A stretch of DNA of 64,000 bases. It comes from Neomonachus schauinslandi (Eukaryota > Chordata > Mammalia > Carnivora > Phocidae). The notes under the pieces are model-generated. The model did no database searches, was not told the DNA's origin, and saw only the letters and a list, made by a program, of their open reading frames with translations. A program made the position numbers and the translations under genes. The stretch is taken from positions 70,087,108 through 70,151,107 of the forward strand of contig NC_058404.1 in assembly GCF_002201575.2 (NCBI RefSeq). The letters are read 5' to 3'. The stretch's first letter is position 1. The number at the start of each line of letters is the position of its first letter. Below, piece after piece: positions 33,780 to 47,157 of this stretch.

Positions 33780-35828
33780 GAAATCCATTATGTTGAAGAT
33801 ACAGAGACTTTTGTGTTGGTAAAGTGCTAATGAAGTAAATTCTGATTCTGAAATGAGAAGTTTGCTGATGCCATTTTGGAGTGAAAAGAAAAGAGAAAAT
33901 AAACATGAAAGAAAATCTTAAGTTTTTAACTAACTGTGGCTTTTGCGAAGTATCTTGCATCCTATTTGTCCTATTCTAGCAAAGGAGAAAAGGAACAAGA
34001 ACCAAGTTAACACAGTAATAATTCCTTAGGCATGAGGAAGTAGTATGTATCTGTAGTAAGGCACTTTGAATGTTATTCATATTGTACGCAAATATACATC
34101 TCAAACAGTGATTTCACCAGTTTCTGAAGCTCATCTTGACCCAAGCAGCAGTAATTTTGGAGGGAGATTTGCACATGGCTGCAGTTTCTCCATCATCTTA
34201 AGAAGTTAAAGTAATGAATCTGTGAGAAGAGTTAATAATTGATGTGATCTCATCCATACACTGATAGGTAAGCCCATTCTCTACCTAATAAGTAGAGCTT
34301 CACTAGTACACAACTCAGCTATTACTGGTGCCCTTATCATTAATACACAGAATATTTGTACTAGAAGGAAACTTACAGATCCTCTTTATGGAGAATCTTA
34401 GTGCACACATTAAGAGGTGCACACAAGACAATTGGCCAACATCTTTCCATGTCCAACAAGCTGACCTATATCCAAGTGCACCTTGAAAACAATAGAAACT
34501 CAACTATTAAAGCATAAATAATTAATATAAGGTGAATTAAAGGACCTTAATCATTGCCTACATTTCTCACATTCTGTTGATGATTATATGTGATATTTTG
34601 GTATTTAAGTATTTTTGTCTTTATAATTCCATACCTACACCCAGATTTTTTCATATAATACTTTTATTTTACAAACACAAATTTATTTAAGGGTTATATT
34701 TTACCCATCATTGACTCCTAGTGCATACATACTGCTCAAAAAAGGAACTCAATTAACATTTATAAATATCACAGTAAGCAGATATATTAACTCTAGATTG
34801 TCCTATATGATCTTCTGGAGCTTGAGAAACATCATAGGTTTACAAATATTTCCATTAAGTAGGACAGAAATACATTTCTCTCAAATAATAAGTTTTCATC
34901 TGCATCCATCATCTCAAATTCATGAATTGGTTGAAACGGAAGGACATTTGTCAGCAGTGTTGGTGGTGTGTGGTTTAGAGTATAAAAATGTGTCATTCTA
35001 CTAAAATAACCTGTTGCAAAATCAGAACTTTGATTAGATTTCTTAAGAAGAATTTTTAGTTGGCCCCAAATCAACTTATTATTTCCCTCTGGCTCTTGGC
35101 AACAATATATCCTTGGCATAAAATTGGCCTAATCTAATACCAGTTTCAAATAAAAAAATAAGATGAATAAAGTTTGAGGGGAGAGTTCAAGATCTTCTAT
35201 CATGCCATTCTATTTTATTTAAATAGGCTTTATTATTTTTGACCAGAGATATTATAATGGCAATCCTTATTTTATTGCCAAATAAACAGAGGAAATGTTT
35301 TTGAAAACATTGTTATCACAATAAAGCCTAAGTTCAAACAATTAGTTATGTCAAGAAATATAAATGCTATTAACCCATTCAGAATGCTTCTTTGAAGTAT
35401 CCTTTTTCTAGATCTATATACTAATATATATATATTTATTATATATAATAATATATATATATATATCTATAATACTCTCTATTGGTTACTTGGGAAGTCC
35501 GGATTATTCTTCCAAAGAGCTAAATATAGTATAATTTTATTATTTATAAATTGATAGAAACCATTTAGTTCGTTCCTAAATAAATGTTCTTCAAGGAAAC
35601 AAAAAAATAATACGTGTATTTAGAATTCTTTCATTTAAAAAATCTTATATTGAATTATATCCTGTGGAGCCAAGTGTTTTTCCTTCAGTGCCTTTCCTTC
35701 TCATATTTTCTGCCTACTGGATTTGTATTGTTTAAAGTTCTCTATGAAACAATGTGCTGTATTAAGACTTGGCTATCATCCTAAGGGCTTGTTGGTTCTC
35801 AAGCTCCTCAGGAGCCTCTCAGGTAAAA
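33780..35828. other. Unique AT-rich DNA, no gene seen
   Basis: About 2 kb without recognised repeats, except an imperfect AT repeat at 35421-35466. Frames at 34711-35119 on both strands are short and unassigned. Confidence 0.45.
35421..35466. repeat. Imperfect (AT)n repeat
   Basis: Alternating AT with occasional TTTATT breaks; it could form hairpins. Confidence 0.85.
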
Positions 35829-36265
35829 CCTGAAACTGTCCCCCATACGCAGAAGGCAGTGAGAGACTGAAGAAAGAGGCAGGCCACTCCAGATTGGTGG
35901 TGGCAGGTTTAAGAAGCAAGAAAACTTACATAGGAGGCTTTCCTGGGCAGCTGTAAGATGAGTAGATCTCTGTACTAGCTTGCCAAATCTTAAAAGCTTA
36001 TATAGATGATATCTTAACTGGGTTCAGTTATATGTATCACCCAGATGGTCTTAACACCACATCACTATCTCAAGGCTATCTAAGGGATGGCCTCTGGGAA
36101 CAAATAGAATGCACATTCCTAGGACAGGAGAGGGGGTGAGGAGCCTCCTATTGCCCTGATCCTGTTCACAGGTGAACCAGAGGTCATGTCCTCCCAATGT
36201 CATCCCAAAAGAGCTTTCTAATATACAGTGCTTGTCATGGTTATTCTTCCTCAAGTGCTGACACA
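35829..36265 (-). mobile_element. Probable LTR, minus strand
   Basis: On the minus strand it starts TGTGTCAGCACTTGAGG, has a TATA-like TCTATATAAGC near 36000, and would end ACAGTTTCA at 35829, giving TG...CA termini and an LTR-like length of about 437 bp. The 3' half (CACCACCAATCTGGAGTGG, CCTGCCTCTTTCTTCAG) looks like an R-U5 region. No flanking duplication or internal ERV sequence is clear. Family not identified. Confidence 0.4.
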
Positions 36266-36833
36266 ACTAAAGGGTCAGTACCTTGCAACTTTTATTTTCT
36301 AATTTCCTAATGTGTGTATTGCCTAAGAGATCATAGATGCTGATGATGGAATATATGATCATTTGATTTCTTAAGAACTTTGTTGTGGGAAAAGCATCAT
36401 CACTGTTCTGCAAGCTGCTCTGGATTTCTTCTTACTATTAGGTACCTCTTTATCTTTAATTTTTAACACTGTATTAGGATTTATCACTATGGCTGGTGCT
36501 CCCTTGAAGGAAAAGGCAAGATATGCAAACACAATTTGCCAATTGTTCTCTCCAGATCAATTCAGAGGATAAAAAGTAAAATTTTCTTGTAGGATTATAG
36601 TCAAATTTTGTTCTGGCTAAAACAGCTGTCCTGGATCAATTAACCTTCAAACATCCTGCCAAAACAATATGTTTGTATATTAACATATGATAAGAGAACA
36701 TTAATATGGGGAAAAGGTCCCTTTTTGAGAGGTGCTTGTTAATAAAGCTTAGTAACTTAAAATTGGGTTGCCTGAATGTGGAAAATGTATTGAAATAAAA
36801 TGAATGCTTATAGCCAAACATAAAACCTGGTTA
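36266..36833. other. Unassigned DNA between two probable LTRs
   Basis: About 570 bp. The flanking LTR-like segments face opposite ways and differ in sequence, so this is not simply the interior of one provirus. No retroviral frame is seen. Confidence 0.35.
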
Positions 36834-37335
36834 TGTTAGCTTAAGGAAACATGTGGCCAAGACTGTCTGAATATTCCCTTCATCATGATTAAACTTTAGA
36901 CAGTTTGCTTCTTGACTTTCCCTTTCCTAAGAGTATTTATTTTAGAAATCATGAAATTGCAAATTCCTTCTTTGCTCCTTTGAAGTATAAATCTTCTCCC
37001 AGCCTCTTATCCATATTATAACCCAGTAAAATCATTCTCAAGGGCTGGAAACTACCACTTAGTAATGTAATCATCTAGAAATTACCCTTATCTCCTAGTT
37101 TCTGTGGGAAGATAGGAGCCAAACTTCAATGAACACCAATTAGCAAATACAAATGGCCTAATAACTTTGGCCAACTGCTTCCTTACAATCCTCCATTACT
37201 TTTCCAGTAACTCATTCTAGCACTTAACATTCTTTTGTTCTAGCAGAATTGAATTCAATCTCTCTCCTATTGCAGTAGTCTTGAATAAAATCTTCCTTGC
37301 CTGTTTAACTTGTTCAGTGCAATTTTTCTTTGACA
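36834..37335 (+). mobile_element. Probable LTR, plus strand
   Basis: Starts TGTTAGCTTAAGG and ends TTTTTCTTTGACA, giving short TGTTA/TGACA inverted termini over 502 bp. A poly(A) signal AATAAA lies at 37284-37289, followed by TCTTCCTTGCCTGTTTAACTTG, a typical R-U5 pattern of old retroviral LTRs. No target duplication seen. Family not named with confidence. Confidence 0.55.
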
Positions 37336-38164
37336 CATATATGCCATTATTACTTGAACAATTTCTCAATAGCACATTCATTAGAAGTCTAGTATTTTTT
37401 AGGCCCATAGAACATTGAAGTAAAATAAGTATCCTTGCCAAAGGACAGAGAGGCACTTAACTTAATCAGCTATACCAATGATGTAAGATACTCTGTTTAA
37501 CTTCCACCTGTATATTTATACTGATTATAACAATCCACTGATTATAAGAATGATATACAAAAAGCCATGCTCAGGTGAGGATGAAGACACAGATTCATTC
37601 TTATCTTTGCAGAACCATTCCAACTTCCTATATCTCAAAGAAAAAAAAAAAAAAAACCCTGCAATTATTTATCAGAAACCTCATGTAGATAAGGAACAAT
37701 GGAAAAAGGGTGGGTCTCCAGAGGAGAAAAGAAAGACAATCTGAAAACTACTACTGTGTGAATCAGACTTATTACAATAATCTGAGGAGTGTCCCAGTGC
37801 TCTGGGGAGGATGTCTATGCACAAACTGATAGAACAGAGGACTTCCAAAGCTGGAGTACTTTGGGCTTCAGGATGCTAATGAATAAATTCTTGTAATTTA
37901 TTGTGATACTGAAAACTTTTCTTTCCCAGGGAAATGGTACTTAAAAGATTCCTCTAGAGTCTTTCTGGTTGTCACTAGGTAGGTAAGTTGGTTAGCCTCT
38001 GACATAGTGTTTTGGGTTCTACTGTAAGAAGCAATATGACAGATTGGGATTTAACTCACCTCTTTGAGGCCAGATATTTCAGATGAAGAGACTCTATCAC
38101 TCCCTGTAGGGCTGATTTCATCACTACTCCCTATCTTTGAATCAAAATAGAATTGAGAGAACTC
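37336..38164. other. Unique DNA, no gene seen
   Basis: About 830 bp with an A-run at 37640-37656 (17 A). No repeat family recognised. Confidence 0.4.
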
Positions 38165-38179
38165 TAAAAGAACCTGGGA

Positions 38180-38372
38180 GGGGTGCCTGGGTGGCTCAGT
38201 TGGTTAAGCATCTGACTTGATTTCAGCTCAGGTCATGATTTCAGGGTCTTGAGATCAAACCCCCAGTTGAGTTCCACACTCAGTGTGGAGTCAGCTTAGG
38301 ATTCTCCCTCCCTCTGTCTCTGTTCCTCCCCCTGCTTGCACTCACTCTCTCTCTCAAAATAAATACAGTCTT
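38180..38372 (+). mobile_element. CanSINE, plus strand
   Basis: Head GGGGTGCCTGGGTGGCTCAG, variant middle (CTTGATTTCAGCTCAGG, GAGTTCCACACTCAGTGTGG), CT-rich block, tail AAATACAGTC. Duplication TAAAAGAACCTGGGA (38165-38179) and TAAAAGAACCTAGGA (38373-38387), one mismatch. Confidence 0.93.
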
Positions 38373-38387
38373 TAAAAGAACCTAGGA

Positions 38388-38995
38388 TTATGACTAAATC
38401 CCCTACACTAAATATATGCAACAGAATGGAACAGTTAATACCTGAAGATTTGCGTCTTCTGGGAACGTGTCCCCTAGGCATCCGTGTCCACTGCAGAAAA
38501 TAATGCTTCTTATAGATACAACATTTTTATCACTAAGATCAACTTTTTCATTCTGCTGGTATAATCAGTATTTGATGACAAAACCAAACTGGAAAGCACG
38601 ACTCTCAATGACTCTCTTAAGAATTATGTCAGGACAGAACCCAGAAAGGGGAGCAGGCCTTAGAAGAGGGGTAGATTAAACTTCCATTTCCAGAAGAGGA
38701 CACCAATCCTTTACTCAGAATAAACTGGAACATATTATCTGTAGCTTAAGCTATGTAGGACAATCTGATGTTATGTATGATTTTTACCTTTATTGATTTT
38801 TAATGTCTTGAATTTTGTTAATCTCTCTTTCTTTAACTTTACTTGCTATGTATAGATATAATTAATATCCTTCATTGTGTAGCCCTTGACAGGATGTTGA
38901 AAGGTAACACCTTAAAAGTTCATTTTGGTCTAGCTTAGTTTTTTTTAGTCTGTGTGAAACATTATAATCTGGCTACCAAAAACATGACATTTTTT
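38388..38995. other. Unique DNA, no gene seen
   Basis: About 600 bp between SINEs; the 70-codon frame at 38467-38679 is unassigned. Confidence 0.4.
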
Positions 38996-39108
38996 GGGGT
39001 GCCTAGCTGGCTTAGTCAGTGGAGCATCCAACTCTTGGTCTCAGAGTCTTGAATTCGAGCCCCAAGTTGGGTGTAGAGATTACTTAAAAAATAAATTAAT
39101 AAAAAATA
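38996..39108 (+). mobile_element. Short older-type CanSINE, plus strand
   Basis: GGGGTGCCTAGCTGGCTTAGTC head, CCAACTCTTGGTCTCAGAG, GGGTGTAGAGATTACTT, then an A-rich tail. It lacks the CT-rich block, like the short copies near 13.1-13.7 kb, and is well diverged. Confidence 0.85.
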
Positions 39109-41688
39109 TGCTTTTATTTAGTTTCTTTGAGAAGTCTATATAGTATGATAAGATGCAAATATTTTGATGGTGATTTTTTGTTTTTTGTTTGTTTTCATTA
39201 ATCACATTTATTACTTTTTTAAAAACTATGTTTTAAAGAAATTATATCAATTTTGTTTCATGATGGTATAGTGCTTTCATCCTTTTACAAGCCCCTCCAT
39301 TTCATACACATGAATGAATGAGATATAAAAAGATAAAAACAAATGACATAGCTGGGTTCAAATACAAGTTGAATATTTCTTTGGACCAGAATCCGAACAC
39401 AGATGCAAAATGTTAATCTGTCCGGAAACTCTGAGATTTCTGGCTTGGGGGTCTAGAATTTGGCAAGGGAGTCTAGATCTTACATAGGAAAATGATTAAA
39501 AGTGCTCCACCAGGAGTTAATTCAAGACTCACTGCTTAAAACTAGCTTTTGCAATCTCCAGATTTGTTTTGGAGAGTTCTGTTTTGGCTATTTATTATAA
39601 TGTTGAAGATTTCCCATACAAAGAAAATATTTTTTTTCTAAAGTCAAAGGAAAACATTAAAAAATAAGTAAATAAAGTCAAAGGAAAACAAAATTATTAC
39701 ATAACTTTTGCACTTCCTTCTTATCTTCAGAGATCACTACTTCTGTTATTTTTTATCTTACTAGGGTCTTTTTCTTCCTTGAAAGACCAGTTTCCAAGAA
39801 TTTAACTGGGATTTATTTAAGTTGTACTCTTTCTTGTGCTATTGATCATCCTCTTTTTGTAAAATTTCTATTATCTCATTATCCTTTCTGATACATTTTT
39901 TTTGTGTGCATGTGTGTGTGATTATGATAATATATATGTAATTGCATTCAATTTATTTTCTTCTATGATTATAGTATTATCTATAAATGTTATATTTAAA
40001 TGTTATATATATTATTTACTATATTTGGTATATTAAAATAATCCTTGAAGATGTCTAATGAAAGTCACCTGGGCCCTTTTAATGTGAATGCAAATTGCTT
40101 TTGGTGGTCTTCAGTTACGAAATTGCAAAGAACATGATACAAATAAATTGCTGATGAGTATTTCCCCATGGTAATGGTACTCGCACAGATTAGTTGTCCT
40201 ATATCTCATATAGATCTGGCCAATTTTGTTGCATTTTTTTCCATTTTTAAAGTCTATGAAATTTTTTATTAGCAAGTACAACTTTGAATTATATTGTGAA
40301 ATGGTGAGTTTGATTATATCTTCTTCTAAAACATCCTATATTATTTTTACTATTTCCTTAAACTTTTTGCTACTTTGTAATGGAGAATATTTGCATTTTG
40401 AGCCAGATTAGAGAGAGAAACAGGTTCCCACCTGGTTTAATCCTACCTTCATAGACCTATTAGATTTTATTTTCTCCCGTGTATTCTGAAAAGCAACCCT
40501 AATAACATTCATTGCTATAATGCATTCATTTGTTGGAGTAACTATTACTTTACATCATCTTATAGGCCATCTCACATTCTGAATCTATTATTTTACATGC
40601 CATTTAATTATATTCCTATCATTTCCTAACATTTTAAGCACATTGTCTGTGGACATTCGATCCTTTGCCTCTTTGGGGATGCCCCTCCATAAGTGCACCT
40701 TCTAAGTAGTTTTTCTATCCAACTTATTATAAATAATGCCTAGCTCAATATACTTATTCTGTTCATTTTCTTTTGTTTCACAAGCTTAGCTTTAAAGCAC
40801 AGTTTTTATCTTATGGCATCATTCCCTGGCACACATTAAGCCGCCGTCAATGTCTTTAGCAGCTGTTATGCTACCTAGAATCTTTTATTTTTCCTTCAGT
40901 TACTTGTATGGACCTTATTAGTATTTTCTTAATTTATGCTTGCTGTTGTCCACATATATAAAGGTTCTGAATATCCATTTAGGCTTTGTTTGTATATTCA
41001 TTTAATCATTCTTAATTTAGATACCAATTTGGTATTTTCTGGTATATTTTTTACAAGGTCTAGGTGTTGTTAGTTACACAAGAAACTGGCTACACTTCAA
41101 ATATCCATATTAAAAAGAGTTAGGAAACTTCCTTATTCACAGACATTCACTTTAATCCTTGATCAAATACTTAGGCTTTACTTCGGATGCTGCTAGAAAA
41201 ACTATGTCTAGTGCTTTCTGATATAGGAGACATTGAGTCTGACAATCCTGGCTCTTGACAGAGATATTTTTGTAAGTGTTCTAATTCTGTCCTATTATGT
41301 GCCCTAGTTTCTATGACTTCATTGAGCTTCCTTCTGTTTTAGTATTGTTCTTTAAAATAATTGGTTTAGCTGAACCAGGACCACATAGGACATCATCTGG
41401 CATTGAACTTTTTTAATACCAAGAAGTAAAACTCAGTCCAATGAGGAAAAATAAATTTTGTTTTAAGCCACTATTGGAAAGATCTGTTATACATTATAGT
41501 TGTAGTAACAGCTGATGATACACTCATATTTTATCCCTATTTGCACATTTTAAACAAATACCATGCATATTAGATTTAAGGTGTTTAATATTAAATATGT
41601 TCATTTGTTTGCTTTATATTTACTAATTTGTTAATTTATCTGGCCTAAGCTGGATTAACAGCACTATTTTGTGGGGATAATGTATACT
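39109..41688. other. Long repeat-poor stretch, no gene seen
   Basis: About 2.6 kb of AT-rich DNA. No repeat family, RNA gene or credible exon recognised; a GT-rich run of only a few units lies near 39905. Confidence 0.45.
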
Positions 41689-41699
41689 TAAACTATTCC

Positions 41700-41902
41700 T
41701 TTTTTTTTTTTTTTAGATTTTATTTATTTATTTGACAGAGAGAGAGAGAGCACAAGCAGGGGGAGCAGCAGAGGGAGAGGGAGAGGGAGAAACAGGGTCC
41801 CCACTGAGCAAGGAGCCCAATGTTGGGCTGGATCCCAGAATTCCGGGATCATGACCTGAGCTGAAGGCAGACGCTCAACTGACTGAGCCACCCAGGCCCC
41901 CC
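41700..41902 (-). mobile_element. CanSINE, minus strand
   Basis: T15 run, AGATTTTATTTATTTATTTGACAG, body with duplicated GGGAGA units, end CACCCAGGCCCCCC. Flanks TAAACTATTCC (41689-41699) and TAAAGTATTCC (41903-41913) match at 10 of 11 bases. Confidence 0.93.
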
Positions 41903-41913
41903 TAAAGTATTCC

Positions 41914-42544
41914 ATTTTTTTTTAAATTAAAATGAATGGTTGAGAAATTAAACTGAAGATATCTTAAATAAATTTTGTAACATTCATTTAAAAACTTTAT
42001 TTCAAACTGAAGTGATTCCATATTTTCAAAATTTGTCTTTAATTCTTAATCAGTGGCCATTTCTGATCATTTATCCTATACAATTTTAAATAAATATAAA
42101 TTATGTTTTGATAAAAAAGTTAATTACAGGTACATAGATTTCTTATTGTCTGAATCTACTTTTAATACAAATTTTAAATATTTCTATCAAATTTGTGAGA
42201 CATTTTTTCAGATGTGCAATACCATGAATTCTACCTACTTCAGTAAAAATTATTGTAACATCATGAAACGTCATAATAACCTATAGTAACTGTTTTTCCA
42301 AGCTTCCTACTTTTATTGTTGTCCTGTGATTTTAACTACCCTTGAAAAACATGCTGAATTTTTTCTCACATGGCAGTATAAGTACCATTAAAAATACCCA
42401 AGACAATAGACAACTAAGCAAGTCAGTGTGCAATTCACCTCTTTAAGAAAAAATAGAACCAAATTGATTTCTGGTCTTGTAGTAATACCAAAAGAGATCT
42501 CCAAAGAATATTTTCTTCAACAAACATTGTACCTCACTGTGCTG
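41914..42544. other. Unique AT-rich DNA
   Basis: About 630 bp; the 77-codon plus-strand frame at 42053-42286 is AT-driven and unassigned. Confidence 0.4.
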
Positions 42545-42558
42545 TGATGGTTGCTTTT

Positions 42559-42752
42559 TTTTTTTTTATAAAGATTTTATTTATTTGACAGAGAGAGACA
42601 GCGAAAGAGGGAACAGAAGCAGGGGGAGTGGGAGAGGGAGAAGCAGGCTTCCTGCTGAGCAGGGAGCCCCATGCAGGGCTCGATCCCAGGACCCTGGGAT
42701 CATGACCTGAGCCGAAGGCAGACGCTTAACGACTGAGCCACCCAGGCGCCCC
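42559..42752 (-). mobile_element. CanSINE, minus strand
   Basis: T-run then AAAGATTTTATTTATTTGACAG, GCAGGCTTCCTGCTGAGCAGG, end CACCCAGGCGCCCC. Perfect 14-bp duplication TGATGGTTGCTTTT at 42545-42558 and 42754-42767. Close to consensus. Confidence 0.96.
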
Positions 42753-42767
42753 ATGATGGTTGCTTTT

Positions 42768-43555
42768 GATCAGCTTCTACATTAAATAACATAGAGAATA
42801 TTCTCTAAATTTATTGCATTGGCATTTACATTATTCAGAGTTTTTATTTTGCTGCTAAATTCCCTGTTCAGTTTAGCTGACTTTTATTTTTATAGCAATA
42901 GTTCCTTGTTGAAGGAAGTACAAACTCCTTAATCTGGGTAACCACCCAGAATGCTTTCATACTATTGCAACAGTATCATCCAAACAGACTCCAACACATA
43001 ATTTACACTCCAGATCACTTTTTTTTTGTCAATATAATCTTTCATAGCTGCACATCACTTAGTTGTGTTTTTAGGAAATAAAGCTGAAAAAAGAAATCCT
43101 TACTTCATATAACCATCATGTTCAAATTGTACATATACAAAGAGAACTGTCATGTATTCCAAGGATAAGATTTTGTTTTTGTTATTCTTATATATGATGT
43201 CTACATTGGTTATATTGTCTACTGAAATCTACAATATGGTCCTGGTGCTCTGCATGCATTGTTACTGAGCCACCACCAGATGAGTACATAAATCACAAGT
43301 AAGCATTTACTTTTATAGCACATAGCATGTGATTAGCATGCTCATCTCACTCAAAGAATTATAGGTTATGGGCCAGTTCAGGTCTTATACAATTTGCAGA
43401 CGAGTCACACATGGCCAGAGCTGCATACTCCTTCCTGGCAGTAAGTAGAAACATATTATAATGTGTGATATTTCATAGTTACTAATCAGCTGTAACTTGA
43501 AAGTACATAATAATATAAGAAAATGTAAACCCATAGTTATTTTGTGATTTCTTAC
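42768..43555. other. Unique DNA, no gene seen
   Basis: About 790 bp without recognised repeats or frames. Confidence 0.4.
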
Positions 43556-43567
43556 CAATAATTTTGG

Positions 43568-43767
43568 TTTTTTTAAAAAAAAGATTTATTTATTTGTTTG
43601 TCAGAGAGAGAGAGAGAGGGAGAGAGAGAACAAGCAGGAGGAGCGGCAGAGGGAGAAGCAGACTCCCTGCTGAGCAAGGAGCCCAATGCGGGACTCAATC
43701 CCAGGACCCTGAGATCATGACCTGAGCCTAAGGCAGATGCTTAACCAACTGAGCCACCCAGGTGGCC
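43568..43767 (-). mobile_element. CanSINE, minus strand
   Basis: TTTTTTTAAAAAAAAGATTTATTT tail side, GAGCGGCAGAGGGAGAAGCAGAC body, end CACCCAGGTGGCC. Perfect 12-bp duplication CAATAATTTTGG at 43556-43567 and 43768-43779. Confidence 0.95.
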
Positions 43768-43858
43768 CAATAATTTTGGATTTTTAATCCAGTTTGTTTT
43801 TTGTTAATTTGCCACCATTGCCTAAATTAAGAAAGTAAAATGTGTGTTATAATTTTTA

Positions 43859-44058
43859 TTTTTTTTATTTTTTTTAAGATTTTATTTATTTTTGACAGAG
43901 AGAGAGTGTACAAGCAGCGGAAGCAGCAGGCAGAGGGAGAAGAAGAAGCAGGCTTGCCACAGAGCAGGGAGTCCGATGCGGGGCTCGATCCCAGGACCCT
44001 GGGTTCATGACCTGAGCTGAAGGCAGACACTTAACCATCTCAGCCACCCAGGCGCCCC
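43859..44058 (-). mobile_element. CanSINE, minus strand
   Basis: TTTTTTTTATTTTTTTTAAGATTTT tail side, end CACCCAGGCGCCCC. Perfect 14-bp duplication TGTTATAATTTTTA at 43845-43858 and 44061-44074. Lies 80 bp from the previous SINE in the same orientation but with its own target site. Confidence 0.94.
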
Positions 44059-44074
44059 TATGTTATAATTTTTA

Positions 44075-44852
44075 ATCCTAATTTAATAATGACAAAATTA
44101 ACTTCATTGGAATTTTGTGTCAAGAAAAGACATAACTGTTCTGAGTCTCCTATACATGTTTCTTCCTTTGTGCAACTCCCTTACTCCAATACCCTGTCTA
44201 TAAACTCAAGTCACCTCGGTAATATCAAACTCCAACTTCTATCTTCTCTGCTCAGAGACCTCTTGCTTTGTGTGGGCTTACATCCATATACTGCAGCCTA
44301 GAAGTTCTTCTGAGGAAAAAGCCAGGGACATCACCTTTTTTCCATATTTCCAGATATTAAGCCCCGCATCTTGTTGTCTAAAATCTAAGAACAGTATTTA
44401 TTGTATTTACATATGTATTAAACATATATTTCATGTATTTTATCCAGATAAAACTTGGATATGAGAATTTAATAGGTGACTTTCCTATAAAGGAAATTGA
44501 CATCTCTGCTTATATAATCAATGTAATTTTTTTTCTGTTTGTTTTAAACCATCTAATTATGATGGTTAGTAATTTTACAAGATTTGCTTATTTTCTACTT
44601 TATGAAGAACACTGCATAGAATATAAAAATGGAAATCCTTACAGATTAATTTTCTGTTTACTCTGTAACCATATAATGATTAATCTATCTGAACCAAGTC
44701 CTCTGCTCTTTAAACTTCATAAAGATACAATTATATGAATTTATTTTTTATTTCAATTTTATTTGCATTTTATAAAATATATGTGATTATATATATCATT
44801 TTGAGGTATTTCCTAAAGTGAATCTTAATTGATGTGCATGAAGAATGAAAGC
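44075..44852. other. Unique AT-rich DNA
   Basis: About 780 bp with overlapping chance frames (for example 44433-44738, 101 codons, Ile/Leu/Phe-rich). No family match. Confidence 0.4.
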
Positions 44853-44859
44853 AGCTAAC

Positions 44860-45050
44860 GGGTGCCTGGGTGGCTCAGTTGGTTAAGCATCTGCCTTCAG
44901 CTCAGGTCATGATCCCAGGGTCCTGGGATCCAGCCTTGCACTGGGCTCCCTGATCAGTGGGGAGCCTGCTTCTCCTTCTCCCTCTGCCACTCCCCCTGCT
45001 TATGCTCTCTCACGCTCTCTGTCAAATAGATAAATAAAATCTTAAAAAAA
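44860..45050 (+). mobile_element. CanSINE, plus strand
   Basis: Head GGGTGCCTGGGTGGCTCAG, tail AAATAGATAAATAAAATCTT. Short duplication AGCTAAC at 44853-44859 and 45054-45060. Confidence 0.94.
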
Positions 45051-45060
45051 AATAGCTAAC

Positions 45061-47157
45061 AAACTGCCCCAAATTAAATATTATAGTAGAAATTAACATG
45101 AAATAGGAAAAATATAATTTTTAAAGACAATCTTACATGAAAATTACATTGATTCTGAGTAGAAAAGCATTCTATAACTTGTATTTGCAAAAGGAAATAT
45201 TAATTTGTTTTTGTTTAATTTATATCTGCTCACTTTGTAGTTGTAAATTTAAAAAGTGTGGAATTGTTAAAACTTTAATTTGTATAACAAAGGAGACTAA
45301 AGGTAATAAGAATTATTTTGCTTCTATCAAGAAAAAGAATCTACAATATATCAAGAAGAATAACATTAAGCAAACATTAGAATTGTTGTGTTACTTTAAG
45401 AGAGGGAGAAATATGAGGGCAAAGTTGTAATTGCATTCCTGACAATACACATAGCAATTTATTGGACATGTAATTTCATAATATATGACACTGTGATTAG
45501 TCTGAACAATTTGATACTAAGTAATTTATTGGAATCATTTAATTTGAATGTGTGATGATTAATGGCATTACAGATGTGTTTATCTAAGGTGTATATTACT
45601 TTAGGTCATTCTAACACAGTTTGATAAGATCTTCTAATTAACTTATAATTTATATCTATTAAATCAATTCTGAAAGTATTTTTAAGCCCAAATAAACTGC
45701 AATCACATGGATATCAATAGATAACCATAATAGACAAATGGTATATCAAGATATATTTGAGTTATAGTATGTGTATGTACAGAAAGGAAGAAACAAGGAA
45801 TTTATTATTTTGATTTTTGTTAATTAACAATAAATTTGAATGTGAACATTTGATTGTTTTCCAACTAATGATAAATAAGTTCCCTGTGACTAGGGGAGTT
45901 TCATGATTCAGAATATAAAACACTTCAGTACCTATGACTTAGGGCTCCAGATTCTTTTGAAGAAAGTACAATTTTTAACAAAAAGAAGATAGTATAAAGG
46001 ACTGTAGAACCCCATGAAGCCTCAAAATTTTGTGGAATGCTGCAACTGAGCATGAAGTTTTGGTTAAAACAATATTTGTTGAAAGTCTTCTAAGAAGCAA
46101 TTAGATCTCTGTATACCCTCAGACTCTTTGTGACTGAGTGAAGTGTCTCTTCCTACAAGCCAGAAAACCAGAGATAAAGGAGAGCACACTGTCTCTGTAA
46201 TGCAGGACATCAGACATTTGGGGAATATCATACTAGAAATGGGAGATCTAAGTGAGAGTTTACATACACCATGCTAACCTAGTCAGCTTCCAGAAGGGGG
46301 TTAGTCATTTTCCAATCTTAGAACAGTCTTCCCTGAAGATTCTGACCAACTGTAGCAAAGTCCATGTTTGACCAGTGGTACTTGTGTGCTCAGAATTCTA
46401 ATAAACTTCTTAGTGCCTCATTCATAAGTATGAACAGAACACCAATGATCACCAGACATTTAAGAAAATCCTCTTCTATAAAAGAGAGCAAAACAAATAA
46501 ATATAAAAAAGCAACTTGAGGAAACAGATTAAGAAGTTTGAAGAAAACGTCAAAAAAAACTATCACTAATTAATAGAGAGAGAGAGAAAAAAAGAGAGAA
46601 AGAAAGTGTTCCATCCGTGAAACAAGAACAGAATACAATAAAAAAGACTATTTGGAAAACAAAAAGTACTCTTGGCAATTAAAAATATGATAACAAATAA
46701 CAAATTCTAATGAATGAGGAAGAAGATAAATTTGAAAAATCTTCCAGAAAATAAAGCAAAAACAAATTAATTTTTGGTTGTAAAATGGGGAAGATACAAT
46801 CAGAAGATAAGTTAGTGGAAGAACAAAATCTGAATAATAGTTTTGCAGAAACTAAAAAAATATTAATACAATAAATTAAGAAAAAATCAAATTTGAAAGA
46901 GTATCCAAATTGAAAAAATCCACTGCTTATCTAGTACAGTAGATAAAAATACACATATATCTGCATATTGTCATAAAATATCAAAGCACTGGACACAAAG
47001 AAACTATACTACAAGTCTTCAGAGAAGAGAGAAAGGATAAAGAGAGAGAATTTCACCATAGAAAAATATGATTAAGAAGTAGGCTTTCAGTATTATTGCA
47101 TGGCTTATTTATGTTACACAGATCAATCTTATTATTAGAATTTGAATTAAAATCCAA
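45061..47157. other. Long AT-rich unique stretch
   Basis: About 2.1 kb without recognised repeats. Purine-rich patch (GAGAGA and GAAA) near 46575-46607. Frame 45137-45430 (97 codons) is Lys/Ile-rich and looks like chance. Confidence 0.45.
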
